Origin: an uncultured Muribaculaceae bacterium
GTDB lineage: Bacteria; Bacteroidota; Bacteroidia; Bacteroidales; Muribaculaceae
Direction: 5' to 3'
Assembly (NCBI GenBank): GCA_910578095.1
Contig: CAJTOZ010000015.1
Coordinates: 4,052 to 68,051 of the forward strand
Length of the DNA stretch: 64,000 nt
Shown here: positions 8,446 through 17,409 of the stretch, one piece after another
Layout of the letters: every line of letters begins with the position of its first letter
Numbering within the stretch: the first letter of the stretch is position 1
Notes under the pieces: generated by a model
Databases searched by the model: none
What the model was told of the DNA's origin: nothing
The model's input: only the letters and a program-made list of their open reading frames with translations
Position numbers and translations under genes: made by a program

Positions 8446-11046
8446 ATGAACAACCTTAAACTAATCGTGATGACAGCGAGCGCGCTGGCACTGTGCCCCA
8501 CCCCGGCAGCAGCCCAAGCCAATGTGCGCATTGATGCCGTCAGCATGATGCATGAATCTCGCGCCACAGTGTCGCCGAAGGACGGTAGCCGCACGGCCGA
8601 CCGCTTTGTGTCGCTGCAGTGGCCACTCCCGGAAGAGTTCCGCCAATTGGGTGCCCCGCTCGACGGTTTTGAGAAAGAACATGCCACGCCCGACAAGACC
8701 AAACTACGCTACAAAGTGCGCTTCGGACGCAGCGCCGATCTCTCGGCCGGCGCCGAGACACACGAGACACTGTGGCCGCTGTACAACGCCCACGAAATAA
8801 CCGCACCCGGCAAGTGGTACTGGCAGTATGCCTGCACGGATGCCGACGGCCGCGACGACTGGAGCCCGGTGTACAGCTTCACGGTGGAGGAAAGCGCCGG
8901 GCGCTATGCTCCGCCGTCGTTCGGCGAATTCATTGCCAAGCTACCCGCCGGACATCCCCGCATACTCACCGACGATGCCCACCGCGATGCCCTGCTGAAA
9001 ACCTCGGAAGGCCGGCAGGAGCGCGAATGGTACATCGAGGATGCCGAAAAAGCACTGGCCAAGCCGATGCTGACGCTGGACAACATACCCACGGAACACC
9101 TGGCCACGCTGACCAACAAAATGCAGGTGAACTCGTTTCTGACGCGCGAGAGCCGCAAGGTGATCGATGCCGAGGAGCGCAACATAGAGCTGCTGACCCG
9201 CGCCTATGTGCTGACGGGCAAGCAGGCATACGCCGATGAGGCCCTGAAGCGCGTGCTCACTATGACGGAATGGAGCGAGAATCCGCATGTGAAAGGCGAT
9301 TTCAACGACGCCACGCTGCTGTCGGTGAGCACGCTGGCCTACGACACGTTCCACCACATGCTCACTCCCGCACAGAAGCAAACCCTGCTGACCACCATAG
9401 GCGAGAAACTGGGCCACATGTATGACCACTACAACAACTATCTGGAAAACCACATAGCCGAGAACCACATCTGGCAGATGACGCTGCGCATAGCCACCTA
9501 TGCCGCCCTGGCCACCTACGGAGAGCTGCCCGAAAGCGAGCTGTATGCCAAGTATCTGTACAACGTGTGGCTCGCGCGCTTCCCCGGCCTGAACGCCGAC
9601 GGCGCATGGCACAACGGCGACTCCTACTACACCGTGAACACGCGCACGCTTGTGGAGCTGACATACACGATGGGCCGCATTGCCGGATTCAACTATTTCA
9701 GCGATCCGTGGTACAGCCGCAATGTGCTGTATGCCATCTATCAGCAGCCCCCGTTCTCGAAATCGGGCGGCAACGGCTCGTCGCACCTCAAGGTGAAGCG
9801 CCCGCTGCCCGTGCGCGTGGGTCAGCTCGACGCACTGGCACGCATTATCGGCGACACATACGCCGCCGACTATGTGCGCATCACTCAGGCCAAGGAGCCG
9901 CAGATTCTGAAACGCACACTGGGCGCCAAGGCCGGCGACCTTACATGGACACGCCTGCAGCTTGCTGCCGACCTGCCCGAAGGCAAGGGCCTGGCCGATC
10001 TGCCTGCCGGCCATGTGTTCGCTCAGAGCGGCCTGGCATCGTTCAATACATCGCTGGCCGACACGCGCCACAACGCCATGTGGAGTTTCCGCAGCAGCCC
10101 CTACGGCTCGACATCGCACGCGCTGGCCAACCAAAACGCATTCAACACCTTCTATGGTGGCGACCCGCTGTTTTACAGCTCGGGCCACCACATTGAATTC
10201 ACCGACCTGCACTCGATGTTGTGCCACCGCGGCACCCGCGCCCACAACACCATACTCGTGGACGGCATGGGACAGCGCATAGGCGTGGAGGGCTACGGCT
10301 GGATTCCGCGCTCATACTCAGGGGCGACCATTGGCTATGTGGCAGGCGACGCATCCAACGCCTACGGCAAGGTGATATCGCCGCTGTGGCTCGACCGCGG
10401 ACGCCTTTCGGACGTGGACTACTCGCCCGAGAACGGATGGGACGAGAACCATCTCGTGAAATACCGCCGACACATGGTGAATCTGGGCAACGACGGTCTG
10501 CTGCTCATCTACGACGAACTTGAGGCCGACCGCCCCGTGGAGTGGAGCTATCTGCTGCACACGGTGGAGAATCCCATGCATCTGAGCGCCGGGAAGAAGC
10601 GCGTGCACGTGACGGCCACCAACAGTTTCGGCGCATCCGACGCATGGCTCTACGCCTCCGGCAAACTGGCCACCGACACCACCTCGCAGTTCTTCAAGCC
10701 TGCTGTTAACTGGCTTGTGCGCGAGGCCGACGGCACCTTCAAGCCCTACCCCAACCACTGGCATTTCACGGCCCGCAGCGGCAAGAGCCGCTGCTACCGC
10801 TTCGCCACCCTCATCGACACACACGACGGCAGTGTGGCCGCCCGTGTGCCCGTCGACGTCAAGGGCGGAAAGCTGCGCTTCGGCGACTGGACAGTGAGCG
10901 TGAGCCTCGACCCCAAGGCCGTAGCGGCATTCAGCGCCGAGCACATTGACGGTGCCCGCATTGAGTATCGCGGCGAGGAAACACGCATTATCGAAAACGG
11001 AAAGGAAACCGTGCTCACGGATGAGGTTCCGGAACTGGAAATCTAA
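8446..11046 (+). CDS. Heparinase II/III-family polysaccharide lyase (DUF4962-type N-terminus)
   Basis: This 866-residue exported enzyme has the signal MNNLKLIVMTASALALCPTPAAAQ. The start is the second in-frame ATG, which leaves a normal signal peptide. An Ig-like DUF4962-type region (about 30-150, GKWYWQYACTDADG) precedes an alpha-toroid and a C-terminal beta-sandwich. Candidate catalytic residues are His341 (AENHIWQMTLR), Tyr394/395 (NGDSYYTVN) and His558 (GSTSHALANQN). Their spacing (54 and 163) resembles His202/Tyr257/His406 of Pedobacter heparinase II. These enzymes beta-eliminate uronic-acid-containing chains. The PL family number cannot be fixed by eye. It is the first gene of the rightward PUL operon, 24 bp before the SusC gene. 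Confidence 0.88.
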   Translation: MNNLKLIVMTASALALCPTPAAAQANVRIDAVSMMHESRATVSPKDGSRTADRFVSLQWPLPEEFRQLGAPLDGFEKEHATPDKTKLRYKVRFGRSADLSAGAETHETLWPLYNAHEITAPGKWYWQYACTDADGRDDWSPVYSFTVEESAGRYAPPSFGEFIAKLPAGHPRILTDDAHRDALLKTSEGRQEREWYIEDAEKALAKPMLTLDNIPTEHLATLTNKMQVNSFLTRESRKVIDAEERNIELLTRAYVLTGKQAYADEALKRVLTMTEWSENPHVKGDFNDATLLSVSTLAYDTFHHMLTPAQKQTLLTTIGEKLGHMYDHYNNYLENHIAENHIWQMTLRIATYAALATYGELPESELYAKYLYNVWLARFPGLNADGAWHNGDSYYTVNTRTLVELTYTMGRIAGFNYFSDPWYSRNVLYAIYQQPPFSKSGGNGSSHLKVKRPLPVRVGQLDALARIIGDTYAADYVRITQAKEPQILKRTLGAKAGDLTWTRLQLAADLPEGKGLADLPAGHVFAQSGLASFNTSLADTRHNAMWSFRSSPYGSTSHALANQNAFNTFYGGDPLFYSSGHHIEFTDLHSMLCHRGTRAHNTILVDGMGQRIGVEGYGWIPRSYSGATIGYVAGDASNAYGKVISPLWLDRGRLSDVDYSPENGWDENHLVKYRRHMVNLGNDGLLLIYDELEADRPVEWSYLLHTVENPMHLSAGKKRVHVTATNSFGASDAWLYASGKLATDTTSQFFKPAVNWLVREADGTFKPYPNHWHFTARSGKSRCYRFATLIDTHDGSVAARVPVDVKGGKLRFGDWTVSVSLDPKAVAAFSAEHIDGARIEYRGEETRIIENGKETVLTDEVPELEI

Positions 11047-11070
11047 CACGCACAAACAACCACATTTTCC

Positions 11071-14000
11071 ATGAAAACCATAGTCTGCTCAATTCTATTG
11101 ATAATAGGCCTGCTTGCTCCGCCGCAGGCAGCCGGCTTCAAGGTGTCGGGCGTCGTGAAAGACGACGAAGGCCTTGAGGTGATAGGCGGCAGTGTGAAGG
11201 TGAAAGGCCATGCCAATATGGGCGTGATCACCGACATCGACGGCCGCTATACCATCGATGTGCCCTCGGCCAAGGAATCAGTGCTCGAGTTCACCCTCGT
11301 GGGCATGATGCCCCTGGAGGTGAAAGTGAACGGCAAATCGACCATCGACGTGACCCTGCGCCCCGACAGCAAAGTGCTGAACGAAGTCGTGGTGGTGGGC
11401 TACGGCACGCAGAAACGCAGCGACCTGACCGGTTCCGTAGTGTCGGTGAAATCGAAAGACCTTCAGACCACTCCCACGTCGGATCCCCTCCAGGCTCTCG
11501 CCGGCAAAGCCGCCGGTGTGATGATCACGCAGGACGATGGCGAGCCCGGCGCAGCCATCTCGGTGCGCGTGCGCGGCGGCATATCCATCACTCAGAGCAA
11601 CGAGCCGCTGTATATCATCGACGGATTCCCGTCGGAGGACGGTCTCGCCGGTATCTCACCTTCTGAAATCGAGACCATCGACGTGCTGAAGGATGCCTCG
11701 GCCACGGCCATCTACGGTGCGCGCGGCGCCAACGGCGTAGTGGTGGTGACCACCAAGAAAGGCAACGACGACGATGCCTCGCTCCAGATCACGTTTGATG
11801 CCTACGCCGGCGTGCGCAAAGTGTCGCGCAAGCTTGCGGTGCTCGACGTGCAGGAGTTCCTGCTGCTCGACTACGAGCGTTCGCTGGCCTTCAACGGCCA
11901 GGCGGGCGTGACCGGCTTCCAGAACCGCTACGGCTCGTTTGCCGACATAGCCAAGAACTACGCCGACCGTCCCGGCATCGACTGGCAGAAAGAAGCCCTC
12001 GGCCGCACCGCCTCCACGCAAAACTACCATGTGGGCATAAATGGCGGCACCAAGGATGTGAAATACAATTTCAACTATACCTACAGCAAGGACCAAGGCT
12101 CTATGATTCTGAGCGGCACCAACAAGCATACGGTGTCGCTGGGTGTATCGCAGACCAATCGCAAATGGCTGGCATTCAACGCCAAGGCCACCTACACAGA
12201 GCAGCGCACATGGGGCATGGGCACATCGGACCAAAGCACGCGCTTCAACAAGATGGAGCATATCATACAATACCGCCCCACTGCCGGGATCTATGGCGAT
12301 GACAACAGCCTGCTCACCGGCAACGATATGCTTGAGGACGACGACCAGAACCCAATGCAGAGCCCCATTATATCGGCCAACGAGGAGGACCACGACCGCA
12401 TAACCCGCAATGTGCTGATAAACGGCGGCTTCACACTCACGTTCAACAAATACTTTTCCTTCCGCAACAGCACCGGCTATCGCTACCAGATGGACCACCG
12501 CGAGGATTTCTACGGCGAGAAATCGGTGATAGGCAAGCGCTCGAGCATACAGAGCACATCGCAGTACAACGAAAGCACTCAGTTCCAAACCTCCAACGTG
12601 CTCACCTACAACAACCGCCACAAGTACCACAAACTCACCGTGATGCTGGGTCAGGAATGGGTGGACAACCGCGCCCGCTGGATGCGCGCCGTGGTGAAGA
12701 ACTACCCCAACAACGACATAGGCTCGGCCGACGCATCGCTGGGCACGCCCGAGTCGGTGACCTCCAATGTGAACTACGACAACAAGATACTCTCGTTCTT
12801 CGGCCGCGCCAACTACAGCATCGGCGACAAATACCTGTTCACGGCCACGCTGCGTGCCGACGGCTCATCGAAATTCAGCAAGCGCAACAAATGGGGATAT
12901 TTCCCCTCGGTATCGGCCGCATGGCGCATAGGTCAGGAGGAATTCATCGAGCGTCTGGGCGTGTTCAGCGACCTTAAGCTGCGCGCCGGCTACGGCCTCG
13001 CGGGCAACAACCGCGTGGCCAGCTACCGCTCGCTCGACATCCTCACCTCCGCCGGCTATCCCTCGGGCGACAGTTTCCAGCCCGGCTACGCACCCTACGC
13101 AATCCCGGCCAAAGACCTGAAATGGGAGTCGAACGCCACACTCAACGTGGGCCTCGACATCGGCATCTTCAACCAGCGCCTCATCATCGCTCCCGAGTTC
13201 TTCTACAACCGCTCGTCCAACCTGCTTCTCAACTCGCGCGTGCCTTCGTCGTCGGGTTTCAAGACAATGCTCCGCAACGTGGGCCGGACATCCAACCGCG
13301 GCCTTGACCTGTCGATCAATTCGGTGAACATAGTGACGCGCGATTTCCAGTGGAACACCGCATTGAACCTCTCTGTGTACCGCAACCGCATCGAAAAGCT
13401 CTCCGGCGAGGAATATTTCCTTGAGGAAGCCGCATTCGGCTACAACGACAAGACACACATCATAGCCGTGGGTGCACCCGTGGGCCAGTTCTACGGCTAC
13501 CGCACCGTAGGCCTGTATCAGGTAGATGATTTCGACTACGATGCAGCCACCGGCACCTACACGCTCAAGGCCGACCAGCCCGTGCCTCTTTACAACACCG
13601 GCGTACAGCCCGGCTACTGGAAATTCGAGGATACGGACAAGAACGGCGTAATCGACGAAAACGATAAAACCGTGATAGGCAACGCAAATCCGAAATTCTT
13701 CGGCGGTTTCACCAACAATTTCACATGGCGCAATTTCGATGCTTCGGTGTTCTTCACCTTCAGCGTGGGTGGCAAGGTGCTCAACGCAACCAAGCTGACC
13801 AACTCTCAGGCCGGCCGCACTAATTACAATGTGCTGGCCACGATGAGCAGCGCCGACCGCTGGATGACCATCGATGCCAACGGCAACGCCGTGACCGACC
13901 CCACCACTCTCGCCGCCCTCAATGCCGGCAAGACCACCGCCTCAATTTTCGACACTGAGCAGGGCGATACCTACGTGCACTCGTGGGGAGTGGAGGATGC

Positions 14001-14241
14001 ATCGTATCTACGCCTGAGCAATCTATCGGTGGGCTACACCGTTCCGCGCAGCGCCCTGCACAAGCTCTCCATCGAGAAGCTCCGCTTCTATTTCACCGCT
14101 TCCAACGTGTTTGTGGTGACGGGCTACTCGGGCTTCGACCCCGAGGTATCGACCAAGGGCAACAACCTCACTCCGGGCGTAGACTTCGGAGCCTATCCGC
14201 GCAACCGTTCCTACGTATTCGGCCTTAACCTCTCATTCTGA
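11071..14241 (+). CDS. SusC-like TonB-dependent outer-membrane transporter
   Basis: This is a 1056-residue protein with the usual SusC order: signal peptide (MKTIVCSILLIIGLLAPPQA), carboxypeptidase-regulatory-like domain (about 24-105, VSGVVKDDEGLEVIGGSVKV), the TonB-box/plug junction (EVVVVGYGTQKRSDLTGSV), the plug (about 120-240, NEPLYIIDGFPSEDG, IYGARGANGVVVVTTKKG) and a beta-barrel ending in aromatic Phe (YVFGLNLSF). It imports oligosaccharides across the outer membrane using TonB energy. It sits 8 bp before the SusD gene, as is standard. Confidence 0.97.
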   Translation: MKTIVCSILLIIGLLAPPQAAGFKVSGVVKDDEGLEVIGGSVKVKGHANMGVITDIDGRYTIDVPSAKESVLEFTLVGMMPLEVKVNGKSTIDVTLRPDSKVLNEVVVVGYGTQKRSDLTGSVVSVKSKDLQTTPTSDPLQALAGKAAGVMITQDDGEPGAAISVRVRGGISITQSNEPLYIIDGFPSEDGLAGISPSEIETIDVLKDASATAIYGARGANGVVVVTTKKGNDDDASLQITFDAYAGVRKVSRKLAVLDVQEFLLLDYERSLAFNGQAGVTGFQNRYGSFADIAKNYADRPGIDWQKEALGRTASTQNYHVGINGGTKDVKYNFNYTYSKDQGSMILSGTNKHTVSLGVSQTNRKWLAFNAKATYTEQRTWGMGTSDQSTRFNKMEHIIQYRPTAGIYGDDNSLLTGNDMLEDDDQNPMQSPIISANEEDHDRITRNVLINGGFTLTFNKYFSFRNSTGYRYQMDHREDFYGEKSVIGKRSSIQSTSQYNESTQFQTSNVLTYNNRHKYHKLTVMLGQEWVDNRARWMRAVVKNYPNNDIGSADASLGTPESVTSNVNYDNKILSFFGRANYSIGDKYLFTATLRADGSSKFSKRNKWGYFPSVSAAWRIGQEEFIERLGVFSDLKLRAGYGLAGNNRVASYRSLDILTSAGYPSGDSFQPGYAPYAIPAKDLKWESNATLNVGLDIGIFNQRLIIAPEFFYNRSSNLLLNSRVPSSSGFKTMLRNVGRTSNRGLDLSINSVNIVTRDFQWNTALNLSVYRNRIEKLSGEEYFLEEAAFGYNDKTHIIAVGAPVGQFYGYRTVGLYQVDDFDYDAATGTYTLKADQPVPLYNTGVQPGYWKFEDTDKNGVIDENDKTVIGNANPKFFGGFTNNFTWRNFDASVFFTFSVGGKVLNATKLTNSQAGRTNYNVLATMSSADRWMTIDANGNAVTDPTTLAALNAGKTTASIFDTEQGDTYVHSWGVEDASYLRLSNLSVGYTVPRSALHKLSIEKLRFYFTASNVFVVTGYSGFDPEVSTKGNNLTPGVDFGAYPRNRSYVFGLNLSF

Positions 14242-14249
14242 CCTCCATC

Positions 14250-15914
14250 ATGAAAACCAAACGACACATTCTCTACATTCCGCTCGCCGCAGCCGCGCTG
14301 CTCTCGGGCGCATGTACCGACATAATCACCGAAAGCCCCGACTCGTACTACGAGCACGACGAATTCTTCACCACGCCCGAAAAGGCTGAGATGGCCGTGC
14401 TGGGCGTGTACAACGGTCTGCCCACCATCTACGGCGAAAAGGACGGCATGTCGCTGCCCTGCTCCGACGACATTTACTATGTGAACGGCATCACCGCCGA
14501 CAACGGCCGCCGCGACGTGGGCCACTACGTGGTGCGCAGCAACAACACATGGGTGAGAGGCGTATGGGAAGGCAAGTACAACATAGTGAACCGCGCCAAC
14601 TACACCATTGCAGGCATAGAAAGCATGCCGGGCTGGCAGAACAGCACCACGCTGCTGCGCCTGATAGCCGAGGCCAAGTTCCTGCGCGCGCAGTCGGCGC
14701 TCGACCTCGTGCGCTACTGGGGCGACGTGCCTTTCAAGACCGAGCCCACCAGCGGCTACGAAAACGCCTACGGCCCGCGTGTGCCCCGCGAGCAGATCTA
14801 TGACCAGATAATCGACGATCTGAACTTTGCCAAGGAGCATCTGCCCTGGGCCGACGAGGTGGGCACACCCGAGCGTGCCAGCCAAGGCGCAGCCCGCGGC
14901 CTGCTGATGCGTGCGATGCTCTCGCGCGCCGGCTACAGCCTTCAGGCCGATGGAAAGTTGAGCCGCCCCGACGGAAAGACCCGCAACGAATGCTACCAGG
15001 CAGTGGTGGATGAGTGGTTGGCTTTCGAGGCCAAAGGTTATCACCAGTTCTATCCCGGCGGCTACGAGGAGCTGTTCAAGAGCTTTTCACAAGGCGTCCT
15101 CGACACCTCCGAGAGCATCTTTGAGGTGGCGTTCCTGGCCGGTAAGAACAACGGCTACTGGGGCACTTACATAGGCCCCGCTGTGACTGCTCCGCAGATT
15201 TCACCCACAGAATCGGGCAAATACATGGGCCGCGCCAACGCCTTGTTCCGCGTGGTGCCCGAATGGAAAGCATTCTTCGACGCCGCCGACCAACGCCGCG
15301 ACGTAATGGTGTGCACCCACAGCCATAACTGGAACGACGCCACCAAAAGCCATGTACTCACCGAGCAGAAGAATCCGCGCAACTGGTATCCCGGCAAATG
15401 GCGTCGCGAATGGATGCCTCTGGGCTACATCGACCCCAACAAGACTGATGTGAATTTCTGCATCTTGCGCTATGCCGATGTGGTGCTGATGGCCGCCGAG
15501 GCATATGCCGAAATCGGCAACACCACCGAAGCCTGGCGCCTCATCAACCTGGTGCGCGGACGCGCCGGTGCACCAGAGGTGAGCTCGGCCAACTACGCCA
15601 CCTACTACAAGGCTCCGAAAGTACACGACCTGCCCTATATAGCCGACGGCGATGAGGCCGGACGCCTGCGCACGGCCATCTACTGGGAGCGCGGCTTCGA
15701 ACTGGCCTTCGAGGGTCAGCGCAAGTTCGACTTGCTCCGCTGGGGCGTGCTCGGCGATGCCCTCAAGCTCTTCGGCGAGAAAATCGACAACCGCATCGTG
15801 AGCTACATAGCCGGCCGGAATTTCGTCAAAGGGCAGCATGAGCTGCTGCCCATCCCGCAGGATGAAATGCAGATAAACCACTACTTGAACAACACCAACA
15901 ACCCCGGATACTAA
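14250..15914 (+). CDS. SusD-like surface glycan-binding lipoprotein
   Basis: This 554-residue lipoprotein has a lipobox at Cys22 (LLSGACTD). The TPR-rich SusD/RagB fold is recognised from NxxYxxI-type helices, the LRLIAEAKFLRAQSALDLVRYWGDVPF segment (given in part) and the C-terminal pattern ELAFEGQRKFDLLRWGVLGD, then LLPIPQDEMQINHYLNNTNN. It caps the SusC barrel and captures substrate at the cell surface. The following sulfatase ATG directly abuts its TAA stop (TAAATG), indicating coupled translation. Confidence 0.96.
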   Translation: MKTKRHILYIPLAAAALLSGACTDIITESPDSYYEHDEFFTTPEKAEMAVLGVYNGLPTIYGEKDGMSLPCSDDIYYVNGITADNGRRDVGHYVVRSNNTWVRGVWEGKYNIVNRANYTIAGIESMPGWQNSTTLLRLIAEAKFLRAQSALDLVRYWGDVPFKTEPTSGYENAYGPRVPREQIYDQIIDDLNFAKEHLPWADEVGTPERASQGAARGLLMRAMLSRAGYSLQADGKLSRPDGKTRNECYQAVVDEWLAFEAKGYHQFYPGGYEELFKSFSQGVLDTSESIFEVAFLAGKNNGYWGTYIGPAVTAPQISPTESGKYMGRANALFRVVPEWKAFFDAADQRRDVMVCTHSHNWNDATKSHVLTEQKNPRNWYPGKWRREWMPLGYIDPNKTDVNFCILRYADVVLMAAEAYAEIGNTTEAWRLINLVRGRAGAPEVSSANYATYYKAPKVHDLPYIADGDEAGRLRTAIYWERGFELAFEGQRKFDLLRWGVLGDALKLFGEKIDNRIVSYIAGRNFVKGQHELLPIPQDEMQINHYLNNTNNPGY

Positions 15915-17282
15915 ATGAGAAAGAATATCTTCACCGCCATAGGCGTGGCAGCAACAGCGGCCACTGCCGCCCAGGCCGTCCCGCAGCGCCCCAACATCAT
16001 ATACATCATGACCGACCAGCAGGCTGCACAAGCCGTGGGCTACGCCGGCAACCCCGATGTGAAGACCCCCAACATAGACCGCCTCGCCGAACGCGGCGTG
16101 CGCTTCAGCAACGCCTACTGCGCATTCCCGCTGAGCGGCCCCTCGCGCTCGGCCATGTTCACGGGCTACAACCCCGGCGCCGTGGGTCTGCGCATCAATG
16201 GCACTCCGCTCAACGACACGCTGCGCGAGAACACCCTGGGCCAGATGATGAGCGACGGCGGCTACGAGACCGCCTACGCCGGCAAGTGGCACGTGCACAC
16301 CAACCCGCTGCCTGCCAAGCACGCCTTCGGCTTCGAGCGTCTGCACGGCTTCGGCGACGAAGGTCTGGCCGAGAGCGTGGTGGAGTATCTGCAGCGCGAC
16401 CACGACAAGCCTTTCTTCCTGGTAGCTTCGTTCAACAATCCCCACAATATATGCCAGTATGCCCGACAGCAGAATCTGCCCGACGGCGAGATAGAAGAGG
16501 TGCCCTTGGACTCGTGTCCCAACCTGCCAACCAACTTTGCCATCGCACCCTACGATGCCGATGTGCTGGCCAACGAGCGCAGCATGAGCTACCGCCTCTA
16601 CTCCACCGAGAATTTCACGCCCGACGACTGGCGCCGCTACCGTGGAGCCTACTACAAGATGATTGAGAAGGTGGACGGCGAGATAGGCAAGATAGTGGAT
16701 GAAATCGACCGTCAGAACCTGTGGAAAAACACTGTAATAATATTTTCCTCCGACCACGGCGACGGCATGGGCGCCCACCACTGGAACCAAAAATCGGCAC
16801 TCTACGAAGAGTGTGCCAACATACCATTTGTGGTGTGCCTGCCCGGCGGACGCAACGCCGGCACAGAACTGCCCCAGCTGGTTAACAACGGTACAGACTT
16901 TATGCCCTCCGTGTGCGACTGGGCGGGCATCGACATGCCGGGCAACCGCAAGGGCAAGAGCATCCGCGAGGTGGTGGAGAAAGGCCGCCCGGACACTCCC
17001 CTGCACGACTACGTCGTGACAGAGGCCCTCTTCGACCAGGGCGGAAGCACTCAGGGCTGGATGGTGCGCACGGCCGATTTCAAATATGTGCTGTACGACA
17101 CCGGCAAGAACCGCGAACAGCTCTACGACATGCGCAACGACCGCGGCGAGATGCGCAACCTGGCCATCGAGGCCCGCTACCGCGACGAGCTGCTGCGCCA
17201 CCGCGAGCTGTTGCGCCAATGGATGACGGAAAATCCGCTCGACGGCAAAACCGCGCCCGTGAGCGTGATACCGCTGAAATAA
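15915..17282 (+). CDS. Sulfatase, serine-type formylglycine site
   Basis: This 455-residue protein has a signal peptide ending near AAQAVPQRP. Metal-binding residues are in IIYIMTDQQ, and the activation motif is PLSGPSRSAMFTG, with Ser74 as the residue converted to formylglycine (S-x-P-S-R). Further family motifs are YAGKWHVH and IIFSSDHGDGMGAHH. A Ser-type site needs an anaerobic radical-SAM maturase, and one is encoded at 41630-42847. It removes sulfate esters from saccharides in the periplasm; the S1 subfamily and the position attacked are not determinable here. It is the last gene before the next promoter-like site at 17365. Confidence 0.94.
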   Translation: MRKNIFTAIGVAATAATAAQAVPQRPNIIYIMTDQQAAQAVGYAGNPDVKTPNIDRLAERGVRFSNAYCAFPLSGPSRSAMFTGYNPGAVGLRINGTPLNDTLRENTLGQMMSDGGYETAYAGKWHVHTNPLPAKHAFGFERLHGFGDEGLAESVVEYLQRDHDKPFFLVASFNNPHNICQYARQQNLPDGEIEEVPLDSCPNLPTNFAIAPYDADVLANERSMSYRLYSTENFTPDDWRRYRGAYYKMIEKVDGEIGKIVDEIDRQNLWKNTVIIFSSDHGDGMGAHHWNQKSALYEECANIPFVVCLPGGRNAGTELPQLVNNGTDFMPSVCDWAGIDMPGNRKGKSIREVVEKGRPDTPLHDYVVTEALFDQGGSTQGWMVRTADFKYVLYDTGKNREQLYDMRNDRGEMRNLAIEARYRDELLRHRELLRQWMTENPLDGKTAPVSVIPLK

Positions 17283-17364
17283 CACACGTTTCTGCACATT
17301 TACAAAGTTTTTTTCATCAAAAACGAATGCAGGATAATCCTATCAGAACACCTGCGTGGGTTTC

Positions 17365-17381
17365 TTGAACTAATTTTGCAG
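17365..17381 (+). promoter_or_regulatory. Internal promoter-like box before second lyase gene
   Basis: TTGAACTAATTTTGCAG contains a TAATTTTG -7 box and matches the 17-mers at 8392 and 8417 in 15 of 17 positions or better. It lies in a 127-bp gap, 28 bp before the lyase ATG at 17410, and probably starts a second transcript within the PUL. Confidence 0.5.
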
Positions 17382-17409
17382 CAGATACAAAAAGCAAAAA
17401 CCTCATACC

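Noticed and set aside
15201..17297. Antisense frame of 698 codons opposite SusD/sulfatase, and a similar one of 727 codons at 35733-37916
   Set aside because: Same codon-bias shadow. The sense strand carries complete SusD, sulfatase and lyase genes with catalytic motifs.
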